Shown here piece after piece: positions 1 through 5,590 of a DNA stretch of 5,639 nt. Position 1 is the first letter of the stretch, and each line of letters opens with the position of its first letter. Below the pieces are notes generated by a model, which worked only from the letters and a program-made list of their open reading frames with translations, did not search any database and was not told where the DNA came from. This stretch comes from Actinomycetes bacterium. GTDB taxonomy: Bacteria > Actinomycetota > Actinomycetes > Propionibacteriales > Propionibacteriaceae. The translations under genes were made by a program, and so were the position numbers. Location of the stretch: assembly GCA_009785885.1 (NCBI GenBank), contig WQUE01000123.1, positions 1-5,639 on the forward strand, written 5' to 3'.

Positions 1-224
1 TGCAGGTCGGGACCCAGACGTTCACCGTCGATCCGACCGTTCTGGCCGTCTGGCGTCCGGCCCCGACCCCCGGCACCAGCCCCGTGGCGGTGACCGGTGC
101 GGCGCCGGCGACCGGTTCGGCCTCGGCGACCAGTTCGGCGCCCGGGACATCGACGGCCAGTCCCTCCCCCCTGCCGCCGCCGGCCACCGTCGGCGCGACC
201 CAGGTATGGATCAGGCTGCGCTGA
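1..224 (+). CDS. C-terminal end of an unrecognised protein with a P/T/S/A-rich linker (5' partial)
   Basis: The frame is open from base 3 to a TGA at 222-224, giving 73 residues with no start codon inside the window that is clearly used. The fragment starts QVGTQTFTVDPTVLAVWRP. It then runs through about 40 residues dominated by Pro, Thr, Ser, Ala and Gly, and ends in the short ordered-looking tail ATVGATQVWIRLR. A low-complexity linker of this kind is typical of exported or surface proteins of high-GC actinobacteria, but no membrane segment, cysteine or catalytic motif is visible. The composition fits real coding: codons end mostly in G or C. I do not recognise the family. The gap to the methionine genes is 122 bases, so it is probably a separate transcription unit. 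Confidence 0.6.
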   Translation, partial: QVGTQTFTVDPTVLAVWRPAPTPGTSPVAVTGAAPATGSASATSSAPGTSTASPSPLPPPATVGATQVWIRLR

Positions 225-232
225 GGTGGACG

Positions 233-255
233 GGTCGGCCGATGCACGGTCGGCC
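233..255. promoter_or_regulatory. GGTCGGCC direct repeat / small hairpin in the metY leader
   Basis: GGTCGGCC occurs at 233-240 and again at 248-255, a 15-base period. The same stretch can fold as GGCCGA (237-242) against TCGGCC (250-255) with a 7-base loop. It lies just after the upstream stop codon and about 90 bases before the metY start. It could be an operator for a regulator of sulfur metabolism, a weak terminator of the upstream gene without a T-tract, or chance in GC-rich DNA. A TAGGCT at 260-265 could serve as a -10 element, but no good -35 partner is seen. Confidence 0.25.
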
Positions 256-346
256 CCTGTAGGCTGACGGCCTTGGCGGACGCCGGATCAGGTGAGCGAC
301 CGCGCGGACACAGGGCACAGCTCCGAAGCGGGCGGGGAGGACAGCC

Positions 347-1627
347 ATGACGGGCATCGGGACGACGTGCGTGCAGGCGGGATACACCCCCGGCAACGGC
401 GAGCCGCGCCAGGTCCCCATCGTGCAGAGCACGACGTTCCGCTACGAGACCGGCGAGCAGATGGGCTGGCTCTTCGACCTGGAGACCTCCGGCTACTTCT
501 ACACGCGGCTGGCGAACCCCACCAGCGACGCCGTCGCCGCGAAGATCGCCGCGCTGGAAGGCGGCACCGCGGCAATGCTCACCGCCTCGGGCCAGGCCGC
601 GAGCTTCTTCAGCATCTTCAACCTCGCCGGGCAGGGGGACCACATCGTCGCGTCCTCGACCCTGTACGGCGGCACCTTCAACCTGTTCTCCGTCACCATG
701 GCGCAGATGGGCATCGAGTTCACGTTCGTGCCCCCGAACTGCACCGACGACGACCTGGACGCCGCCTTCCGGCCGACAACCAAGGCCGTCTTCGGGGAGA
801 CCATCGCCAACCCGGCGCTGGTGGTGCTCGACATCGAGAGGTTCGCCGCGGCGGCGCACCGGCACGGCGTGCCGCTGATCGTGGACAACACCTTCCCCAC
901 GCCGATCCACTGCCGGCCGTTCGAGTGGGGCGCGGACATCGTCATCCATTCCACGACGAAGTACATGGACGGCCACGGCGCCGCCGTCGGCGGCTGCATC
1001 GTCGACTCGGGCCACTTCGACTGGATGGCGCACGCCGCCACGTTCCCGGGACTGACCACGCCCGATGAGAGCTATCACGGCGTCACCTACGCCGAGCGGT
1101 TCGGGTCGGCCGGCGCGTTCATCACCAAGGCGACCGCCCACCTGATGCGCGACTTCGGCGCCGTCCAGTCGCCGCAGAACGCCTTCCTGCTGAACCTGGG
1201 CCTGGAGACGCTGCACCTGCGCATGCGGCGCCACGCCGACAACGGCCAGGCCGTGGCCGAGCATCTGCGCGACCACCCAGCCATCTCCTGGGTCACGTAT
1301 CCCGGGCTGCCCGGGGACCCCAGCTACAACCTGGCCCGGAAGTACCTGCCGGACGGCTCCTGCGGAGTGGTCTCGTTCGGAGTCCGCGGCGGACGGGCGG
1401 CGGGCCAGGCCTTCATGGGCAACCTCAAGCTCGCCGCCATCGAGACGCACGTCGCCGACGCGCGGACGTGCTGCCTGCACCCGGCCTCCACGACGCACCG
1501 GCAGATGACCGATGCCGAGTTGGCCGCCGCCGGCGTCTCGCCCGATCTGGTCCGGCTCTCCTGCGGCATCGAGGACGCCGCCGACCTGATCGCCGATCTC
1601 GACCAGGCGCTCGCCCGTCTGGAGTGA
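347..1627 (+). CDS. metY: O-acetylhomoserine sulfhydrylase (O-acetylhomoserine aminocarboxypropyltransferase), PLP-dependent
   Basis: This cytoplasmic enzyme makes homocysteine and acetate from O-acetylhomoserine and sulfide (direct sulfhydrylation route to methionine). The 426 residues match the usual length of the Cys/Met-metabolism PLP family. Visible family marks are YTRLANPT at 52-59 (phosphate-binding Tyr/Arg of the neighbouring subunit), VDNTF at 179-183 (Asp180 contacts the PLP ring nitrogen), HSTTKY at 201-206 with Lys205 as the PLP Schiff-base lysine, and HPASTTHRQ at 378-386. Arg403 in LVRLSCGIED is the likely carboxylate-binding residue. The N-terminal VQAGYTPGNGEPRQ and the LAAIETHVADART segment fit the MetY branch better than cystathionine gamma-synthase. 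The start at 347 is set by GGGGAGG (334-340), six bases upstream. The metA-type gene begins four bases after its stop, so the two are almost certainly co-transcribed. No SAM riboswitch is seen in its leader. O-succinylhomoserine use is unlikely given its partner but is not excluded. Confidence 0.93.
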   Translation: MTGIGTTCVQAGYTPGNGEPRQVPIVQSTTFRYETGEQMGWLFDLETSGYFYTRLANPTSDAVAAKIAALEGGTAAMLTASGQAASFFSIFNLAGQGDHIVASSTLYGGTFNLFSVTMAQMGIEFTFVPPNCTDDDLDAAFRPTTKAVFGETIANPALVVLDIERFAAAAHRHGVPLIVDNTFPTPIHCRPFEWGADIVIHSTTKYMDGHGAAVGGCIVDSGHFDWMAHAATFPGLTTPDESYHGVTYAERFGSAGAFITKATAHLMRDFGAVQSPQNAFLLNLGLETLHLRMRRHADNGQAVAEHLRDHPAISWVTYPGLPGDPSYNLARKYLPDGSCGVVSFGVRGGRAAGQAFMGNLKLAAIETHVADARTCCLHPASTTHRQMTDAELAAAGVSPDLVRLSCGIEDAADLIADLDQALARLE

Positions 1628-1631
1628 CGCC

Positions 1632-2579
1632 ATGCCGATCAAGATCCCCAACGAGCTGCCCGCCGCGGCGACGCTGCGCGCGGAGAACATCTTCGTGATG
1701 ACCCAGACCCGGGCCATCACCCAGGACATCCGTCCGCTGCGCATCGGCGTGCTCAACCTGATGCCGACCAAGATCGCGACGGAGACGCAGTTGTCCCGCC
1801 TTCTCGGCAACACGCCGCTGCAGGTCGAGTTGGACCTGATCCAGACCGGCAGCCACGCCGCCACCAATACGGCGCCCGAGCACATGCTCGCGTTCTACAA
1901 GACCTTCGACGAGATCGCCGACTCCACCTATGACGGGTTCATCATCACGGGCGCACCGGTCGAACTCCTCCCCTTCGAGGAGGTCGACTACTGGGACGAA
2001 CTGTGCGCCATCATGGAGTGGAGCCTGACGCACGTGCATTCGACCTTCCACATCTGCTGGGCGGCTCAGGCCGGGCTGTACCACCACTACGGCGTGCCCA
2101 AGGTGACGCTCGACACCAAGCTCTTCGGCGTGTTCGAGCACACCGTCGAGCAGAGCGGCTCCATGCTCCTCCGCGGCTTCGACGACGTGTTCATGGCGCC
2201 CCACTCGCGCCGCACGACCGTGCGCCGCGAGGACGTCGCCGCCGTGCCGCAGTTGCGCGTGCTGGCCTCCTCGCCGGAGGCGGGGCTGTATGCCGCCGCG
2301 ACCAAGGGCGGGCGCCAGGTGTTCATCACCGGGCACTCCGAGTACGACGCCGGCACGCTGCGCGCCGAGTACGAGCGCGACCTGGCCCTCGGGCTGCCCA
2401 TCGCGGTGCCGCGCAACTACTTCCCGGGCGACGACCCCACCCGCGAGCCGCACGTCACCTGGCGTTCGCACGCGAACCTGCTGTACTCGAACTGGCTCAA
2501 CTACTTCGTGTATCAGTCGACGCCGTACGATCTGGCCGCGATCGCCCGCGAGGACACCCCCCAGGACGCCGAGGAGTGA
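1632..2579 (+). CDS. metA: Homoserine O-acyltransferase of the MetA family, predicted acetyl-CoA dependent
   Basis: It activates the hydroxyl of L-homoserine with an acyl group from acyl-CoA, the first committed step of methionine synthesis in the cytoplasm. Its 315 residues are full length for MetA (class I glutamine-amidotransferase-like fold) and align without gaps to E. coli numbering at the active site. Visible are Lys47 in MPTK, the nucleophile Cys142 in HICWAAQAGLY, and His235 and Glu237 in GHSEYDA. WRSHANLL and NWLNYFVYQ-TPYDL lie near the C-terminus. Residue 111 is Glu (TGAPVE); family studies associate Glu111 with acetyl-CoA and Gly111 with succinyl-CoA, so this is probably an O-acetyltransferase despite the usual 'succinyltransferase' label. 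That agrees with its neighbour being an O-acetylhomoserine sulfhydrylase. The ribosome-binding site GGAG (1621-1624) overlaps the end of metY, with a seven-base spacer, so translation may be coupled. Confidence 0.94.
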   Translation: MPIKIPNELPAAATLRAENIFVMTQTRAITQDIRPLRIGVLNLMPTKIATETQLSRLLGNTPLQVELDLIQTGSHAATNTAPEHMLAFYKTFDEIADSTYDGFIITGAPVELLPFEEVDYWDELCAIMEWSLTHVHSTFHICWAAQAGLYHHYGVPKVTLDTKLFGVFEHTVEQSGSMLLRGFDDVFMAPHSRRTTVRREDVAAVPQLRVLASSPEAGLYAAATKGGRQVFITGHSEYDAGTLRAEYERDLALGLPIAVPRNYFPGDDPTREPHVTWRSHANLLYSNWLNYFVYQSTPYDLAAIAREDTPQDAEE

Positions 2580-2593
2580 ACCCGCTCAGCCGA

Positions 2594-2609
2594 GCCGCGC
2601 GGCCGCGGC
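2594..2609. terminator. GC-only hairpin just after metA
   Basis: GCCGCG (2594-2599) pairs with CGCGGC (2604-2609) around a CGGC loop, 15 bases after the metA stop. There is no T-tract. It could stabilise the 3' end of the mRNA or assist termination, but short GC palindromes are common in such DNA. Confidence 0.3.
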
Positions 2610-2702
2610 GGCGATGCGCTCGTCGGGGCGGTGGCTCTGCTGACGCTACCCGCCCGAGTGGTCACTCTTGGGGAGAGATCGTGGGCCTGGCGGGGCTTGC
2701 GC

Positions 2703-2801
2703 ACGATTGCCGCTGAGGAATGTCGCAGGTTAAGGCGGTTTCCCCGACATTCCTCATCGGGAGTCGTCTCCGAGGCGTCCGTGGACGACGATTGCCGCTG
2801 A
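2703..2801. repeat. 14-bp direct repeat bracketing the long hairpin
   Basis: ACGATTGCCGCTGA occurs exactly at 2703-2716 and 2788-2801, an offset of 85 bases. The stretch between holds the long inverted repeat plus two smaller palindromes: GGAG/CTCC around TCGT at 2760-2771, and CGTCC/GGACG around GT at 2776-2787. The pair could be the duplicated target of a small inserted element, the product of a local duplication, or a pair of binding sites. The bracketed segment itself has no matching terminal inverted repeats at its exact ends. Confidence 0.6.
2710..2760. terminator. Long stem-loop, 12 perfect base pairs extended to 15 of 16
   Basis: TGAGGAATGTCG (2714-2725) is the exact reverse complement of CGACATTCCTCA (2745-2756). 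Past one mismatch (2713/2757), CCG (2710-2712) pairs with CGG (2758-2760). The loop is 19 bases. The stem is far longer than expected by chance and less GC-rich than its surroundings, so it is probably functional. It lies about 130 bases after metA and before the next promoter, so a transcription end is the simplest reading. However, the missing T-tract and the large loop also allow a dispersed palindromic repeat or a protein-binding site. Confidence 0.5.
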
Positions 2802-2903
2802 CTCTTGGATGCCGCGTGGTCCGGATCGCCCCTCAGCGGAGGCGCGCCTGGATGCCCTGGTCCAGGTGATCAGAAATGCGTAGCCCACAATCCACTCGCG
2901 GAC

Positions 2904-2933
2904 TTCACACGCGGACCGACGGGGCGCTAGTCT
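2904..2933 (+). promoter_or_regulatory. Candidate vegetative promoter for the large membrane-protein gene
   Basis: TTCACA (2904-2909) is one base from the -35 consensus. After an 18-base spacer comes TAGTCT (2928-2933), which fits the actinobacterial -10 pattern TAnnnT. Transcription would start near 2940 and leave a leader of roughly 48 bases before the ATG at 2988. The local dip in GC content supports it. There is no experimental evidence. Confidence 0.45.
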
Positions 2934-2971
2934 TCTGAAACCAGATCGCTGCGAAGACCTCCTCGCCGGAC

Positions 2972-2978
2972 AGAAGGA
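2972..2978 (+). promoter_or_regulatory. Ribosome-binding site AGAAGGA in front of the ATG at 2988
   Basis: AGAAGGA is complementary to the 16S rRNA tail and lies nine bases before ATG 2988. The downstream in-frame ATG at 3095 has only a GAGGA placed too close to it. This site therefore argues that 2988, not 3095, is the natural start of the large gene, and it exposes the frame problem at the C-tract. Confidence 0.6.
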
Positions 2979-2987
2979 CACATCACC

Positions 2988-3032
2988 ATGCCCGAGATAT
3001 CCAAGACCCCCCCCCCGGACGATCTGACGTAG
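2988..3032 (+). pseudogene. Out-of-frame 5' start of the large gene, or 14-codon leader peptide
   Basis: ATG at 2988 has a good ribosome-binding site and an upstream promoter candidate, but its frame reads MPEISKTPPPDDLT and stops at a TAG (3030-3032). The run of ten C sits within codons 7-10. With eight or eleven C the frame would pass through GRSDVEPASPPTPTP and run without a stop into the 831-residue frame, whose N-terminus has the same Pro/Thr-rich character. The long frame is open back to 2939 but has no ATG, GTG or TTG before 3095. The best explanation is that this is the true beginning of the next gene, separated by a one-base loss or two-base gain in the homopolymer. A separate leader peptide is possible but less likely. 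Confidence 0.6.
3007..3016. repeat. Homopolymeric tract of ten C
   Basis: Ten consecutive C lie 19 bases into the reading frame that begins at 2988. Runs of this length are prone to slipped-strand change during replication and to read-length errors in sequencing. Lengths of 8 or 11 would join the start to the long frame, while 9 and 10 lead to early stops. Confidence 0.9.
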
Positions 3033-3094
3033 AGCCCGCCTCACCTCCCACGCCGACGCCTGCCACACCGGCACCGGCGGGCGTCGAGGACGGA

Positions 3095-5590
3095 ATGGCC
3101 ACGAACGACGCCGGCCCGTCGTCCGTCGCGAGCCCTGCGCCGACCGCTGCCACCCGCGCCCGCACCGATGAGGGCAGCAGCCAACCGCACGCACCGGCGG
3201 CCAAGCACACCACGGGCAGGAGCGCTGCGGCGCCTGCCACGCCTCGGCACTCGGCAGACGAGACAGCCACCGTCGAACCTCTGCCGACCGACGGTGGACC
3301 CCAGCCATCGCTCACCCCGTCACCGCCTCCAGTCCTGGACGAGGACGCGCGACAAGCGCCCTCTCTCGCACCGTCCGTGCCCGCTCCACACAACGGCGGC
3401 CCGGGCAGCCCCACCGTGATTGACACCGACCGCGTCGCGCCGATGCCCCCGTCGCCAACTCCCCCGTCACCAGCGCCGCAGCCACGCGATGAGGCAACGC
3501 TGCGCCCACGTCCGGCGGTTGCCGTGCTGGTTCTCGCCGCCGTCGCGGCGTTCGTCGTGCTCGTGCAAACCGTGATCCCCCTGATCGCCGTGCCCATGGC
3601 CGAGCGCGATGTCACGGCCTTGGCCGTCGCAGGGCCAGGCGCCGCCGTCACCACGCCGTCGCCAGGAGCGGCTGGCGTATCCGGCGCCGGCTCGCCCGCA
3701 ACATCCCCCACCCCGAAGAAGATGGACGGCCTCGGCATCCGCACCCTCCCCCTCATCAGCGACGCCGCCTGGGCCGCCTTTCAGAAGGACCCCGACGCCG
3801 CCATCCAGGAATACGGCCAGAAGGCCTTCGGCGACACATGGCCGAGTATCTGGGCTGCGACACCGTTCGACACGACCGAGAAGCAGGCATTTGGTCAGCA
3901 GGGCTCGATCAGCCCGGTGCCCGATCAGCAGATCGCCAGTGCCCTTGCCTTGGCGCCAGCGAACCGCGAAACCGACGTCCTGAATCTGGTCGCCGTTCTT
4001 GAGCTCGCGGGTGCGGCGCGGCCCCACTTCGATGACGGATCTGTGGGCTGGCGCATCCTCTTCGTCGCCATCGCTCGGGCTGCCGCCGACCACTTCGGCA
4101 CCTGCAACAGCCGAATGGCCCACGCCCACGCCGTCGGCCTTCGCGGACCGGCGGGTGGACAGCCCTTCAGTGAGCGAACGAGTGCGTTGGTGTCCCTGTG
4201 GGAGGGGGCCATCACCGCCTGCCCTACCGACCCGACTCCGGCTGTGGAACTGGCCAAGAGCCGCCTGACCGGAGGCGAATGGCCTTATCGTCTTGACGAT
4301 GGATCGATCGACGGTGAGGGAACCGAGGACGCGGCACAGATGATCGTGGCTCAGTATCCCGACGTGCCGGCGAGCCATCTTCTGCTGGGTGACACCTACC
4401 GCATGCTGGATCGAACATTGCCGGTCGGATCGGGCATGTTCACCCACCGGTACTACCTCACGCAGGCCATGCACGCCTACTCCGCTGCCAGCGCAGTGAC
4501 CAGCGACCCGACGCCGGTGGTCTCGTTGGCCGATGCGCAGCTGGCCAACCTCGATGCCTCGGCAGCGCTCGCGACTCTGGCAAGCCTGAACGACACCGCA
4601 CGCGGGGCGACGGCAGCCCGCGCGATCAAGGCCGCCGCACTAGCACGCAGCGGTGACGCTCGGTCTGCGCTGACCACTGCGCCGACGAGTTCTGGGTCTG
4701 ATTCGCCTGCTCCTATCCTGACATACAGTCCGAACGATGGGTGCGGTACGAGGCCTCAGTTGCTGCTTTCACTCGAACCAGGGACAACAGCCACGCTGTT
4801 CGGGTACGTCTCGGGATGCGGGGCGGGAGATCTGGTCTACGACCAGGGCTACATCCCGATATCGCGTGAGGACTGGAGTTCTTCCCTCGACGGAGGGTTC
4901 TTCCTCGATCCTCTGCTGCCAACCGCTCGCGATACGCTGGTCCGCCAGTACGCCGCGCTGGCCGACGAGCCGGATGCCGCGCCACCGTGCCGCGTCTCGG
5001 ACCTGTCAACCGAATGCCTACTTCTTCGGGCCATGGGTGGCCAATCCGACATGACGGCGAGCGAAGCCGCGGACTCGCGTCAGGACCTGCAGCGGTACTG
5101 GGGTGACCTGGACGGGGCCGCGCAGACAGCGAGCGCCTGGATCGCCGCGGATGCTGGCGCGCCCGAAGCCTTCGAGAGACTAGGTGAGATCCGTGCCCTC
5201 CAGGGACGCTGGCCTGAGGCAGTTCGCGCCTTCGAGACGGCACGAGCACTCTACGGATCTGGCCCACCGGCGCCCACCTGCTACGCGCCCAGCAGCTATG
5301 CGACGTATCTGGGCTGCTTCATGACGGGACAGGGATGGACGGACCTCAAGCTCGCGGCCGGTCTGGCGCGTGCCGGCCAGACCGGTGAGGCGCAGCCGAT
5401 CCTCGCCACTCTCTATGCACATCCCGTGCTCTCGTGGGAGTACTCCGACTCCTCCACGACCCAGACATATGAGGGACTGATGTCGGCCTACGCCATCCTC
5501 GAGTTGGGCCAGCTCGCCTATGACAGGCAGGACTACCAGTGCCTGAGTCCCGTCGTGTGGTGGGGTTTGGGTCTGGCGGGTGGGCCTTGA
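3095..5590 (+). CDS. Single-pass membrane protein with a Pro/Thr-rich cytoplasmic N-terminus and extracytoplasmic TPR-like domain, function unknown
   Basis: I do not recognise this 831-residue protein. Residues 1-138 are low-complexity, rich in Pro, Thr, Ser and Ala, and presumably disordered. Residues 141-166 form one hydrophobic helix preceded by two Arg (137, 139), so the N-terminus should be inside and the rest outside. Residues 181-209 are a second Pro/Thr/Ser linker. The remainder is helical and TPR-like. The clearest repeat is at about 689-722 (EAFERLGEIRALQGRWPEAV and onward); weaker ones occur near 425-470 (SHLLLGDTYRMLDR) and 475-528. All nine cysteines lie after the membrane helix (337, 376, 550, 575, 632, 641, 729, 741, 816), several in close pairs that could form disulfides. 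There is no catalytic motif; a scaffold or binding role is inference only. The start at 3095 is the first in frame, but the gene probably begins at 2988 (about 866-867 residues) across the C-tract. The next gene overlaps its stop. Codon endings are more mixed than in metY and metA. Confidence 0.85.
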   Translation: MATNDAGPSSVASPAPTAATRARTDEGSSQPHAPAAKHTTGRSAAAPATPRHSADETATVEPLPTDGGPQPSLTPSPPPVLDEDARQAPSLAPSVPAPHNGGPGSPTVIDTDRVAPMPPSPTPPSPAPQPRDEATLRPRPAVAVLVLAAVAAFVVLVQTVIPLIAVPMAERDVTALAVAGPGAAVTTPSPGAAGVSGAGSPATSPTPKKMDGLGIRTLPLISDAAWAAFQKDPDAAIQEYGQKAFGDTWPSIWAATPFDTTEKQAFGQQGSISPVPDQQIASALALAPANRETDVLNLVAVLELAGAARPHFDDGSVGWRILFVAIARAAADHFGTCNSRMAHAHAVGLRGPAGGQPFSERTSALVSLWEGAITACPTDPTPAVELAKSRLTGGEWPYRLDDGSIDGEGTEDAAQMIVAQYPDVPASHLLLGDTYRMLDRTLPVGSGMFTHRYYLTQAMHAYSAASAVTSDPTPVVSLADAQLANLDASAALATLASLNDTARGATAARAIKAAALARSGDARSALTTAPTSSGSDSPAPILTYSPNDGCGTRPQLLLSLEPGTTATLFGYVSGCGAGDLVYDQGYIPISREDWSSSLDGGFFLDPLLPTARDTLVRQYAALADEPDAAPPCRVSDLSTECLLLRAMGGQSDMTASEAADSRQDLQRYWGDLDGAAQTASAWIAADAGAPEAFERLGEIRALQGRWPEAVRAFETARALYGSGPPAPTCYAPSSYATYLGCFMTGQGWTDLKLAAGLARAGQTGEAQPILATLYAHPVLSWEYSDSSTTQTYEGLMSAYAILELGQLAYDRQDYQCLSPVVWWGLGLAGGP

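Larger units (their letters stand above)
2580..2903. other. Intergenic region after metA without a convincing gene
   Basis: Apart from the hairpins and direct repeat listed separately, this stretch shows no credible coding frame, tRNA or rRNA. On the minus strand a TGA at 2586-2588 ends the short frame RQQSHRPDERIAAAAARLG, which looks like the tail of a protein but is closed upstream by a TAG at 2646-2648; it may be a gene remnant. TGGATGCC followed by TGGTCC occurs twice (2806-2822 and 2849-2863), and the second copy lies in a small hairpin, CCTGGA (2847-2852) against TCCAGG (2861-2866). Confidence 0.5.

Noticed and set aside
225..346. SAM riboswitch in the metY leader
   Set aside because: I could not find the conserved junction or pseudoknot sequences of the SAM riboswitch classes I know; only short GC repeats are present.
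292..1068. GTG-started + strand frame of 258 codons overlapping metY
   Set aside because: It overlaps metY out of frame, is very rich in Arg, His and Gly, and has no family motif; it is a by-product of GC-rich coding in the metY frame.
1425..2471. Minus-strand open frame of 348 codons across metA
   Set aside because: It is antisense to a clearly conserved enzyme and its composition (Arg/Val/Gly/His-rich with an Arg-run end) is that of a shadow frame.
2580..2987. Insertion sequence, CRISPR array or tRNA gene in the intergenic region
   Set aside because: No transposase fragment, no regularly spaced repeat series, and no cloverleaf with the conserved T-arm sequence is visible.
2754..3308. Minus-strand open frame of 184 codons across the intergenic region and promoter
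   Set aside because: It is rich in Arg, Ser and Trp, overlaps the candidate promoter and the start of the large gene, and shows no domain.
2983..3756. Minus-strand open frame of 257 codons over the N-terminal part of the large gene
   Set aside because: Repetitive Gly/Ala/Val/Thr composition mirrors the Pro/Thr/Ala-rich sense frame. The sense frame has a membrane helix and continues into an ordered domain, so the antisense frame is not credible.
3467..4474. Minus-strand open frame of 335 codons inside the large gene
   Set aside because: Antisense to the 831-codon frame with no recognisable motif; long stop-free antisense frames are expected at this GC content.
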